Positions 1 to 6,124 of a stretch of 7,098 nucleotides of DNA are shown one piece after another. The position numbers and the translations under genes were made by a program. How positions within the stretch are numbered: the stretch's first letter is position 1; each line of letters starts with the position of its first letter. The notes under the pieces are model-generated. The model did no database searches and was not told the DNA's origin. It was given only the letters and a program-made list of their open reading frames with translations. Origin of the DNA: an uncultured Eubacteriales bacterium (GTDB lineage: Bacteria > Bacillota > Clostridia > Lachnospirales > Lachnospiraceae); contig OMSP01000064.1 of the NCBI GenBank assembly GCA_900313775.1, positions 1 through 7,098 on the forward strand. Direction: 5' to 3'.

Positions 1-868
1 AGAACTGCTTCATCATCATATCTTTAAATTCCAGGGCGCTTTCAGACAGATGCTTTTCGCGCTTGAAGCAGAGCATCATCGGGCGGGTAAATCTTTTGTC
101 AAGGATCGGCAGCAAACGGATCCTGTGGTTTTGGCTGTAGGACCGTGTTTCACCCTCGGGCACGAAACCGACCGCCATACCGCTGGCGATAAAGCGGCGA
201 TGCGCACCGCGTGAATCAACGAAGCTTTGTGAATTCATGCTGACAGCAAGACTTGAACAGATGCGAAACGGGTATTCTGTATAGGTGCCGCCTCTGCGCA
301 GAAAAACAAAGTCCTGATCCTGCATCAGTGCCGGCGAGGCGACAGCGGATCCGGCAATAGCGCTGTTGGCACTGACGGCAAAGAAGTATTTCTCATCGCC
401 GATACTATAACCTGAGAAACGGGCGTAGCGTGGTTCATCGGGATAGATCAGAGCATCATAGTCGTTGATATCGAGATGTTCGATCCATTCGATGTCGCTG
501 CGCAGATCAAACTGCATGCGCGGATGTATTGCTTTGAAATCGTGAATGCAGTTGATCAGATCGTTGATCCGTCCGGCAAATCCAACTCGTATCGTCAATG
601 CTTCCTCACCTGAAAGCATCTGCAGATCGGAAACTGTCCGGTCAGCTTCCTGCAGGATCATCAGACTACCCTCAAGAAAACGCGTGCCGGCTGCGTTTAA
701 TCTGATCCTCTTCCCGTTTCGTTCGAATAATGGCGTGCCGAGTTCATTTTCCATCTTGCTGATCATCTTAGACAAAGACGACTGTGACAAGTGATAGACC
801 TCTGCTGCGCGGGAGACATTTTCTAACTGTGCGATCGTCACGAAATAGCGTAATTGTTCCAGATTCAT
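1..868 (-). CDS. LysR family transcriptional regulator (3' end cut by window edge)
   Basis: Translating the minus strand from ATG at 868 gives 289 uninterrupted codons to the window edge, with no stop. LysR proteins usually have about 290-300 residues, so only a few C-terminal codons are missing. The N-terminus (MNLEQLRYFVTIAQ) and residues about 17-61 form the winged helix-turn-helix, including SRAAEVYHLSQSSLSK, ENELGTPLFER and a following LNAAG. Residues from about 90 onward correspond to the two-lobed periplasmic-binding-protein-like effector domain (starting near LTIRVGFAGR). An AGGGAG ribosome binding site lies 5 bases before the ATG. The gene is divergent from the Fe-S/AOR operon across a 331-bp control region, the usual arrangement for a LysR regulator and its target. 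It therefore probably controls that operon and itself. The inducer cannot be read from the sequence; a substrate or product of the oxidoreductase is a guess. The family call is secure, the target is inferred. Confidence 0.93.
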   Translation of the reverse strand, partial: MNLEQLRYFVTIAQLENVSRAAEVYHLSQSSLSKMISKMENELGTPLFERNGKRIRLNAAGTRFLEGSLMILQEADRTVSDLQMLSGEEALTIRVGFAGRINDLINCIHDFKAIHPRMQFDLRSDIEWIEHLDINDYDALIYPDEPRYARFSGYSIGDEKYFFAVSANSAIAGSAVASPALMQDQDFVFLRRGGTYTEYPFRICSSLAVSMNSQSFVDSRGAHRRFIASGMAVGFVPEGETRSYSQNHRIRLLPILDKRFTRPMMLCFKREKHLSESALEFKDMMMKQF

Positions 869-903
869 GGCAGCTCCCTTTCTTGAGAATGAAAAGATCG
901 AAA

Positions 904-916
904 ATATAGTCTATAT
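904..916. promoter_or_regulatory. Short palindrome ATATAG-T-CTATAT, possible operator
   Basis: Six-base arms 904-909 and 911-916 are perfect inverted repeats around a single T. The palindrome lies 36-48 bases upstream of the LysR start codon and abuts the T-N11-A box at 916-932. Its position fits a regulator contact overlapping the LysR gene's own promoter, so autorepression is plausible. It is made almost wholly of A and T, so chance occurrence is a real possibility. Confidence 0.35.
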
Positions 917-932
917 ATTCCGTTAGCGAATA
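916..932. promoter_or_regulatory. Candidate LysR-type binding box (TATTC-N7-GAATA)
   Basis: The arms TATTC (916-920) and GAATA (928-932) are perfect inverted repeats separated by 7 bases. They contain the LysR-family T-N11-A pattern, with T at 918 and A at 930, inside an ATTC...GAAT dyad. The box is 48-64 bases upstream of the LysR start codon, where family members commonly bind to repress themselves and activate the divergent gene. A half-site-like repeat, TATATTC, follows at 942-948 and could be an activation-site contact. This is pattern evidence only. Confidence 0.5.
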
Positions 933-977
933 ACAAAGCAGTATATTCTGTAACCAAAATGGAAAAACAGATGCCGG

Positions 978-1006
978 TTAGCACATACAAACCAGCGAAA
1001 TATGGT
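978..1006 (+). promoter_or_regulatory. Tentative promoter for the operon (TTAGCA-17-TATGGT)
   Basis: A -35-like TTAGCA (978-983) is separated by 17 bases from a -10-like TATGGT (1001-1006), each matching 4 of 6 consensus positions. It lies downstream of the LysR-type box, as expected for an activator-dependent weak promoter, but would leave a leader of nearly 190 bases. A competing candidate is TTGTAC (1085-1090) with TAAAAT (1106-1111), whose 15-base spacer is short. I cannot choose between them from sequence. Confidence 0.2.
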
Positions 1007-1124
1007 ATATTACGGCAATCTGCCCTGTCTCAATTGTACTTCCCTATATTCCAAAAAGCAATATAAAACAACTCTATATTTGTTTTGTACATGAATTGAA
1101 GAATGTAAAATTAATAATGTGAGA

Positions 1125-1163
1125 GTGCGTCTTGGCGCACTTGTGGTTTTGTTGGTTAACAAA
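1125..1163 (+). promoter_or_regulatory. Two consecutive leader hairpins upstream of the polyferredoxin gene
   Basis: The first hairpin pairs GTGCGT (1125-1130) with GCGCAC (1135-1140) around a four-base CTTG loop, including one G-T pair. The second pairs TTTGTT (1148-1153) with AACAAA (1158-1163) around GGTT. The stretch between and after them is T-rich but has no clean run of T, so it is not a standard terminator. They end about 20 bases before the strong ribosome binding site at 1183-1191. A role in transcript stability or attenuation is possible but unproven. Confidence 0.3.
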
Positions 1164-1182
1164 TGGCTGATTCAAAGTGAAA

Positions 1183-1191
1183 AAGGAGGTG
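1183..1191 (+). promoter_or_regulatory. Strong ribosome binding site that sets the polyferredoxin start
   Basis: AAGGAGGTG with further A residues before it is close to a perfect match to the 16S 3' end. AGGAGG (1184-1189) lies 10 bases before an in-frame GTG at 1200 but 31 bases before the ATG at 1221. This favours GTG 1200 as the start. The ATG has only a weak GAGG (1212-1215) five bases ahead of it. Confidence 0.6.
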
Positions 1192-1199
1192 AAACTTGG

Positions 1200-1691
1200 G
1201 TGGACGAGCCCGAGGATATTATGAAACAACTTCTTATTAAACCTGAAAAATGTATCGGCTGCCGGACATGTGAGTTGGTTTGTTCATTTGGCCACTACAA
1301 TGAATTCAATCCGAAGATGGCGAACGTCAAGGTCTTTGAGTATGAGCAGGCCGCGGTCGCGATCCCGATGATGTGTCTGCAGTGCGATGAGGCAGCCTGT
1401 AAGAAGGTATGCCCGGTTGGTGCGATCAAAGAGGACGAGAACGGAGCGATGGTCATCAATTACGATAAATGTATCGGATGCAAGATGTGCCAGAATGCCT
1501 GCCCGCTCGGTAATATTTCTTATCATCCGGCTTTGCGCAGAGTTTTTAAATGTGATCTGTGCGAAGGCGAGCCCAAGTGTGCGACTTTCTGCCCGGGCAA
1601 AGCGATTGTCTATGAGGAAGTCGATGCGGTCGCCGAAAGGCGTAAGATGGTGAGCGAGAAATACAAAGATGTTATCGGAGAGGAGGCGTGA
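1200..1691 (+). CDS. Polyferredoxin, four [4Fe-4S] clusters; electron-transfer partner of AOR
   Basis: This 163-residue protein carries sixteen cysteines in four cluster-binding motifs: C18/21/24/28 (CIGCRTCELVC), C59/62/67/71, C91/94/97/101 (CIGCKMCQNACP) and C118/121/127/131. The pattern resembles the four-cluster electron-transfer subunits of the DmsB/HycB type, and the small polyferredoxin subunits paired with AOR-family enzymes (AorA, WorS, BamC). It has no signal peptide or membrane segment, so it is cytoplasmic. The likely role is to wire the tungsten subunit encoded next to it to the NuoEFG-like module. The start is GTG 1200 because of the strong ribosome binding site. An ATG at 1221 gives a 156-residue form beginning MKQLL, closer to where relatives typically start, and is the main alternative. 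A GTG at 1119 also extends the frame but has no ribosome binding site. The stop codon lies just before the AOR ATG. Confidence 0.92.
   Translation: MDEPEDIMKQLLIKPEKCIGCRTCELVCSFGHYNEFNPKMANVKVFEYEQAAVAIPMMCLQCDEAACKKVCPVGAIKEDENGAMVINYDKCIGCKMCQNACPLGNISYHPALRRVFKCDLCEGEPKCATFCPGKAIVYEEVDAVAERRKMVSEKYKDVIGEEA
1681..1686 (+). promoter_or_regulatory. Ribosome binding site that sets the AOR start
   Basis: AGGAGG lies 7 bases before ATG 1694 but only 1 base before the in-frame GTG at 1688. The ATG is therefore the start, two codons inside the longest possible frame. The site overlaps the last codons of the polyferredoxin gene, so the two are probably translated in a coupled way. Confidence 0.75.
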
Positions 1692-1693
1692 TC

Positions 1694-3496
1694 ATGAATA
1701 ACGGATATGTTGGAACGATTCTCCGGGTAAATCTGAAAGAGGGCAAGATTACAAAAGAACCGTTAAATATGAAGAATGCCGATGAGTATGTCGGCGCGCG
1801 CGGCCTCGGAACCAAATACTATTGTGATGAATGTGATCCGACTTGTGATCCGCTGGGTCCGGGCAACAATCTGATTATGATGACCGGTCCCCTGACCGGT
1901 ACGATGGCGACATCTTCCGGCCGTTATAATGCTGTGGCGAAAGCACCCCTGACCGGTACTATCGGGGCAGCGAATTCCGGCGGACATTTCGGTCCTGAGC
2001 TTAAGTATGCCGGCTATGACGGCATCATTTTTGAAGACGTTTCAGATAAACCGGTTTATCTGTTTATTGATGACGAGAAGGTGGAATTGCGTGATGCTTC
2101 AGCACTGTGGGGCAAGGATGTCTATGAGACGACTGACGCGTTAAATGAAGAGTGCGGCGAAAGCTTCCGTATCGCCTGTATTTCACCGGCCGGCGAGAAT
2201 GGATGTCTGTTTGCGACGATCATGAATGATAAGCAGAGAGCTGCCGGCCGCGGCGGAATCGGTGCCGTCATGGGCTCCAAAAAGCTTAAGGCAGTTGTTG
2301 TCAAGGGAACAGGCTCGGTTAAGGTTGCCAGAAACGAAGCGTTTTTCAATGAGTGTGCGAGTGCACGTAAAACGCTCGCGGATCATCCGGTTACCGGTGC
2401 CGGTCTCTCGGCATACGGAACTATGATTCTGGTTAATATTGTTAATGGTGTCGGCGGCCTGCCGGTCAACAATCTGCGTGACGGCGCAGTTTTCCCGCAG
2501 GCCGACGATATCTCCGGCGAGACGTTGACGGCGAAGCACCTTCTGCGCAACAGAGGCTGCTTTGGCTGCTCGATCGGATGCGGACGTATCACGGAGATCA
2601 AAGACGGGCCGTTCAAGTCAAGAGGAGAGGGGCCTGAGTATGAAGCCGGCTGGTCATTCGGATCGGACTGCGGTGTCAGCGATCTGGGAGCGGCCTGCAA
2701 AGCCAACTTCCTCTGCAATCAGTATGGTATTGACCCGATCACGATGGGTGCAACCGTAGCCTGTGCGATGGAACTGTTTGAGATGGGTGCTCTTCCCGAA
2801 GAAGACATCGGATTCCCGCTTCGTTTCGGTGATGCCGAGGCAATGGTCAGAGCGACTGAGATGACATGCAAGGGAGAAGGATTCGGAAAGATTATGGGTC
2901 TCGGTTCTTATCGTATGGCTGAAAAGTATGGACATCCCGAGTTATCGATGTCTGTCAAGAAACAGGAGATGCCGGCTTACGACGGCCGTGCGATTCAGGG
3001 CATCGGTCTCAACTACGCGACAAGCAACCGTGGCGGATGCCATGTCCGCGGCTATATGATCTCCCCTGAGGTCCTTGGTATTCCGGTTTCGATGGATCCG
3101 CTGGTCACAGAGGGTAAACCTCAGCTGCTGAAAGTGTTCCAGGATCTGACGGCTCTGTGCGACTCGACGGGTATCTGCCTGTTCACGACATTTGGTATCG
3201 GCCTTCCTGAGATCGCAGGTATGTATCGCGAGGCAGTCGGAAGCGATGAGTCTGATGAGGAGATCCTGCTTAAGGGCGAGCGTATCTGGAATCTGGAGAA
3301 GAGGTTCAATATCGCAGCCGGCGTTGAGAAAGATACACTTCCGCCGCGTCTGCTCCGCGAAAACCTGAAGACCGGACCTGCAACAGGCAAGGTCAATGAA
3401 TTGCAGGTCATGCTCAAAGAGTATTATGCAGAGCGCGGATGGGACGAGGAAGGCATTCCGACGCCCGAGAAGCTTGAACAGCTCAGCATTGAGTAA
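1694..3496 (+). CDS. aor: Aldehyde:ferredoxin oxidoreductase family tungstopterin enzyme (catalytic subunit)
   Basis: The protein has 600 residues, the usual AOR length. The N-terminal domain has GYVGTILRVNL, the GARGLGTKYY motif, TGPLTGT with GRYNAVAKAPLTGT, GPELKYAGYDGIIFE and AAGRGGIGAVMGSKKLKA, all hallmarks of the family. The cluster ligands are C289, C292, C296 (CFGCSIGC) and C495. These are each offset by one from the Pyrococcus furiosus AOR cysteines 288/291/295/494 as I recall them. D490-x-x-G-I-C and NQYGIDPITMG match the two pterin-binding motifs. H450 (GGCHVRG) is a candidate for the active-site histidine equivalent to P. furiosus H448, and GPEYE (about 313-317) supplies candidate acidic residues. 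The enzyme should hold one bis-pterin tungsten and one [4Fe-4S], oxidising aldehydes to acids or the reverse. Metal and substrate are inferred from the family; BamB-type (class II benzoyl-CoA reductase) and other AOR subfamilies remain possible. It is cytoplasmic, with no signal peptide. Confidence 0.95.
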   Translation: MNNGYVGTILRVNLKEGKITKEPLNMKNADEYVGARGLGTKYYCDECDPTCDPLGPGNNLIMMTGPLTGTMATSSGRYNAVAKAPLTGTIGAANSGGHFGPELKYAGYDGIIFEDVSDKPVYLFIDDEKVELRDASALWGKDVYETTDALNEECGESFRIACISPAGENGCLFATIMNDKQRAAGRGGIGAVMGSKKLKAVVVKGTGSVKVARNEAFFNECASARKTLADHPVTGAGLSAYGTMILVNIVNGVGGLPVNNLRDGAVFPQADDISGETLTAKHLLRNRGCFGCSIGCGRITEIKDGPFKSRGEGPEYEAGWSFGSDCGVSDLGAACKANFLCNQYGIDPITMGATVACAMELFEMGALPEEDIGFPLRFGDAEAMVRATEMTCKGEGFGKIMGLGSYRMAEKYGHPELSMSVKKQEMPAYDGRAIQGIGLNYATSNRGGCHVRGYMISPEVLGIPVSMDPLVTEGKPQLLKVFQDLTALCDSTGICLFTTFGIGLPEIAGMYREAVGSDESDEEILLKGERIWNLEKRFNIAAGVEKDTLPPRLLRENLKTGPATGKVNELQVMLKEYYAERGWDEEGIPTPEKLEQLSIE

Positions 3497-3504
3497 GAGG
3501 TGTT

Positions 3505-3786
3505 ATGAAGATACAGTTTTTTGCGTATTTACGAGATTCTGAATATGCGAATTGCAAGGGGCTCTCCTTGGAGGGCCCCTCTACGCTGAAGGAGCTCGGA
3601 CAGGAACTGTCCTGGCGCTTCGGCGCGAAGTTTCATGACCATTTCTTCAATGAGGATGAAACTGAAATCGGGTCGAAGACGATCGTGATCATCAATGGGC
3701 GTAAAGCCGAGTTTGTCGGCGGTCTTGACGCACCGCTCAAACCGGACGATACGGTACTGGTGTTCCCGATCGTTGCCGGCGGATGA
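3505..3786 (+). CDS. MoaD/ThiS-like sulfur carrier, probably for tungstopterin
   Basis: This 93-residue protein begins MKIQFFAYLR and ends VFPIVAGG. The C-terminal diglycine and the VFPxVAGG tail are the MoaD/ThiS beta-grasp signature. In that family an E1-like enzyme (MoeB/ThiF) adenylates the last glycine, which is then converted to a thiocarboxylate that donates sulfur to the pterin dithiolene. It is slightly longer than typical MoaD (about 80 residues), as is common for copies found next to AOR genes. The gene starts 8 bases after the AOR stop with an AGAGG site close ahead of its ATG. This location suggests a dedicated supply of cofactor sulfur for the tungsten enzyme. No MoeB, MoaE or other cofactor gene is present in the window, so it must rely on proteins encoded elsewhere. 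Confidence 0.88.
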   Translation: MKIQFFAYLRDSEYANCKGLSLEGPSTLKELGQELSWRFGAKFHDHFFNEDETEIGSKTIVIINGRKAEFVGGLDAPLKPDDTVLVFPIVAGG

Positions 3787-3839
3787 TCAGGCGCGCGGCC
3801 GATTAAGGCTGCAAGCGAAATATAAAGATAATGAAAACG

Positions 3840-3848
3840 AAAGGCGGT
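3840..3848 (+). promoter_or_regulatory. Ribosome binding site that sets the NuoE-like start
   Basis: AAAGGCGGT is a one-mismatch version of AAAGGAGGT and lies 6 bases before ATG 3855. The earlier in-frame ATG at 3831 is preceded only by A/T-rich sequence with no ribosome binding site, so 3855 is the better start. Confidence 0.6.
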
Positions 3849-3854
3849 GATGTC

Positions 3855-4331
3855 ATGGAGATCTCGATGAATGAGGTCAACCGCATTTTAAACGAATACC
3901 CGAAGGAGCAGCGCTACTGTCTTGCAATCATGCAGGATATTCAGCACGAGTTTAACTACATTCCGAAAGAAGCTATGAAGGCGCTGTCTGAGTATCTGGA
4001 GTGTCCGCTGTCGAGCTTGTATTCGATGGCTACATTTTATAAAGCGTTGAGTTTGAAACCAAAAGGAAAGCATATCATCAAATTATGTGATGGTACTGCC
4101 TGTCATATCCGTGGGTCAAATACACTGGTGCGCGGTGTGGAGCGGGAACTTCACATTTCACCCGGTGAGACAAGCGAGGATGGACTGTTCTCACTTGAAC
4201 TGGTTAACTGCCTCGGCTCATGCGCAATGGCACCGGTGATGGTCGTCGACGGTCAGTATTACGGCAAGATGACAATGGAGAAGATTCCGGAGATCCTCGC
4301 TAAATACAGGGAGGAGGTGCCGGCTCAATGA
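3855..4331 (+). CDS. NuoE-like thioredoxin-fold [2Fe-2S] subunit
   Basis: From ATG 3855 the protein has 158 residues, the normal size for NuoE/HoxE/HydC proteins. The N-terminal helical part (EQRYCLAIMQDIQHEFNYIP, then LSSLYSMATFYKAL) is typical of the family. The [2Fe-2S] ligands are C78, C83, C119 and C123 in the family spacing C-x4-C-x35-C-x3-C (CDGTAC and CLGSC). In Complex I and in bifurcating hydrogenases this subunit packs against NuoF and shuttles electrons to or from its FMN. The gene ends in a 4-base ATGA overlap with the NuoF-like gene, so the two are translationally coupled. A start at ATG 3831 would add 8 residues. The 68-base space before it is the largest gap inside the operon. 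It is not part of a full Complex I: no membrane subunits are present. Confidence 0.93.
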   Translation: MEISMNEVNRILNEYPKEQRYCLAIMQDIQHEFNYIPKEAMKALSEYLECPLSSLYSMATFYKALSLKPKGKHIIKLCDGTACHIRGSNTLVRGVERELHISPGETSEDGLFSLELVNCLGSCAMAPVMVVDGQYYGKMTMEKIPEILAKYREEVPAQ

Positions 4332-6124
4332 AAATGATCCGTATTTGCTGCGGCACCGGCTGCCTTGCAAATGGCAGTGCCCTGGTCGCAGAAGAATTAG
4401 AAAAGCTGATTGCCGCTTCAGGTGCTGACGTGCAGGTTGAGTACGCGACGAAGCGCACCGGTTGTCTCGGATTATGTGAAGACGGTCCGATCGTTACGAT
4501 CATGCCTGATGATATCTGCTATTACCATGTCAGACCAAAGGATTGTCAGGCAATTCTTGATCAGGTGGTAAATGGTGATCCGCCGATCGAGAGGCTGCTC
4601 TACAAAGATAATGACGGGCAACGTGTTGTGCGGCAGCAGGACAATCCGTTTTACAAACAGCAGATCAAAATAGCTCTGCGCAATGTAGGAGTGATCGATC
4701 CGGTCAGCATTGATGATTATATTGAAGCCGGCGGTTATGAGGCGTTGAAAAAAGCCACTGCCATGACTCCGGAAGAGATTCTCGCTGAAGTAGAGACATC
4801 CGGTATCCGCGGTCGCGGCGGGGCGGGATTTCCGACCGGCCGCAAATGGCGGACGGCTACGAGCTATGATGTATTCCCAAAGTATGTCGTTTGTAACGGT
4901 GATGAGGGTGACCCAGGCGCGTTCATGGACGGTTCGGTTCTTGACGGCGATCCTCACAGCGTACTTGAAGGCATGGCGATCTGTGCGCTCGCGATCGGCG
5001 CAAAGACAGGCTTTTTGTATATCCGCGATGAGTATGCGACGGCAGTCAAGCATGTGCGCAAGGCGATCGCGGACGCCGAATCACGCGGTATTCTGGGCGA
5101 TTCGATTATGGGAACCGACAAGGAATTGCATCTGTCAGTCGTTCGAGGCGGAGGCGCTTTTGTCTGCGGTGAGTCGACAGCGCTCATGCAGTCGATCGAG
5201 GGGAAAGTCGGTGAGCCAAGAGCCAAGTATATCCGCTCAGTTCAGCGCGGTTTGTGGGATCACCCGACTGTGTTAAACAATGTTGAGACACTTGCGAACA
5301 TCCCGTATATCATCAAGTATGGCGGTGAGCATTTTGCGTCGATTGGTACAGAGGGAAGCAAAGGAACGAAAGTCTTTGCAATGGTAGGCAAGGTCCGCAG
5401 GACCGGTCTTGTCGAAATCCCGATGGGAGCGACGCTGCGCACATTGATCTATGATATCGGGGGTGGGATACAGAATGACCGCCCATTCAAGGCGGTTCAG
5501 ACCGGTGGTCCGTCCGGAGGATGTATTCCCGAAAGCATGCTTGATCTTCCTGTTGACTTCGATACATTGAAAGAATACGGAGCCATGATGGGTTCCGGTG
5601 GCATGATCGTGATGGATGACCGGAGCTGTATGGTTGAAGTCGCGCGTTACTATATCCAATTCCTCTGCGGTGAAAGCTGTGGAAAATGCACCCCGTGCCG
5701 GGAGGGTCTCAAGCAAATGCTTGCGATCCTGACTGATATCTGCGAGGGGCGTGGACGTATGGAAGACCTTGATCTGCTTGAAGAGATTTGCGAGACGATG
5801 AAGGACAGTTCCCTCTGCGCACTCGGTAAGTCAGCGCCGAATCCGGTTTTGACGACGCTCAAGTATTTCAGATCTGAATACGAGGCTCATATTAAGGAGC
5901 ATCGATGCCCGGCCGGCGTCTGCACTAATCTGACAAAGTTTGCGATCGATGCAGACGCCTGCAAAGCCTGCGGCGCCTGCAAGAGAGCCTGTCCGACAGG
6001 TGCGGTATCAGGCGAGCCGAAGGCCGCACACGTGATCGACCCGGTCAAATGTATCAGTTGCGGAAGCTGCCGGGAGGCCTGCCGGTTTAATGCAGTGCTT
6101 ACGAAGGGGAGGGATGAGTTATGA
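4328..6124 (+). CDS. NuoF/HydB-like NADH-binding FMN flavoprotein with extra [2Fe-2S] and 2x[4Fe-4S] domains
   Basis: The 598-residue protein has four parts. An N-terminal thioredoxin-like [2Fe-2S] domain uses C7 (or C8), C12, C46 and C50. The NuoF core has the NADH/FMN glycine loop GRGGAGFPTGRKW (162-174), CNGDEGDPGAFMD (189-201) and GGGAFVCGEST (274-284). The N3-type [4Fe-4S] motif ESCGKCTPC (C451/454/457) is completed by C497. A C-terminal ferredoxin domain has C545/548/551/555 and C575/578/581/585. Just before it, HRCPAGVC (C527, C532) resembles the hinge segment of HydB-type proteins, where a metal site may sit. This architecture is that of HydB of bifurcating hydrogenases and of NADP-reducing hydrogenase HndC, not of plain Complex I NuoF (about 440 residues). 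The expected role is exchange of electrons with NAD(H) at FMN, and possibly with ferredoxin. A GGAGGAGG site lies about 10 bases before the ATG, which overlaps the preceding stop. Confidence 0.95.
   Translation: MKMIRICCGTGCLANGSALVAEELEKLIAASGADVQVEYATKRTGCLGLCEDGPIVTIMPDDICYYHVRPKDCQAILDQVVNGDPPIERLLYKDNDGQRVVRQQDNPFYKQQIKIALRNVGVIDPVSIDDYIEAGGYEALKKATAMTPEEILAEVETSGIRGRGGAGFPTGRKWRTATSYDVFPKYVVCNGDEGDPGAFMDGSVLDGDPHSVLEGMAICALAIGAKTGFLYIRDEYATAVKHVRKAIADAESRGILGDSIMGTDKELHLSVVRGGGAFVCGESTALMQSIEGKVGEPRAKYIRSVQRGLWDHPTVLNNVETLANIPYIIKYGGEHFASIGTEGSKGTKVFAMVGKVRRTGLVEIPMGATLRTLIYDIGGGIQNDRPFKAVQTGGPSGGCIPESMLDLPVDFDTLKEYGAMMGSGGMIVMDDRSCMVEVARYYIQFLCGESCGKCTPCREGLKQMLAILTDICEGRGRMEDLDLLEEICETMKDSSLCALGKSAPNPVLTTLKYFRSEYEAHIKEHRCPAGVCTNLTKFAIDADACKACGACKRACPTGAVSGEPKAAHVIDPVKCISCGSCREACRFNAVLTKGRDEL

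Larger units (their letters stand above)
869..1199. promoter_or_regulatory. AT-rich divergent control region between the LysR gene and the operon
   Basis: This 331-bp stretch has no convincing gene. It is visibly richer in A and T than the flanking coding DNA. The hexamer TATATT occurs on the plus strand at 914, 942, 1006, 1045 and 1075, and its complement AATATA at 903 and 1060. Some recurrence is expected in AT-rich DNA. However, the copies at 911-921 and 1044-1052 share the longer form CTATAT(AT)TCC, which may mark repeated regulator contacts. The region must hold promoters for both directions, two palindromes next to the LysR gene, and a leader with two small hairpins before the first operon gene. 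Confidence 0.7.

Noticed and set aside
546..794. Plus-strand open frame opposite the LysR gene
   Set aside because: It lies fully antisense to a clear LysR reading frame, is rich in serine and arginine as shadow frames are, and has no ribosome binding site or known motif.
1085..1200. Molybdenum/tungsten cofactor riboswitch in the leader
   Set aside because: The two small hairpins do not resemble the multi-stem Moco/Tuco RNA, and I could not find its conserved blocks.
1196..1240. Possible 14-residue leader peptide from TTG at 1196
   Set aside because: It has ideal spacing from the strong ribosome binding site, but it overlaps the polyferredoxin start in another frame. It has no run of regulatory codons, and no attenuator structure follows it.
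3787..3854. Internal promoter or terminator in the 68-base gap before the NuoE-like gene
   Set aside because: TATAAA at 3821 looks like a -10 but has no matching -35 at a suitable distance, and the GC-rich part has no hairpin followed by T residues.
4472..5053. Long minus-strand open frame (193 codons) inside the NuoF-like gene
   Set aside because: The plus strand here encodes the conserved FMN/NADH-binding core. The antisense frame has no family motif, and its length is explained by the codon bias of the real gene.
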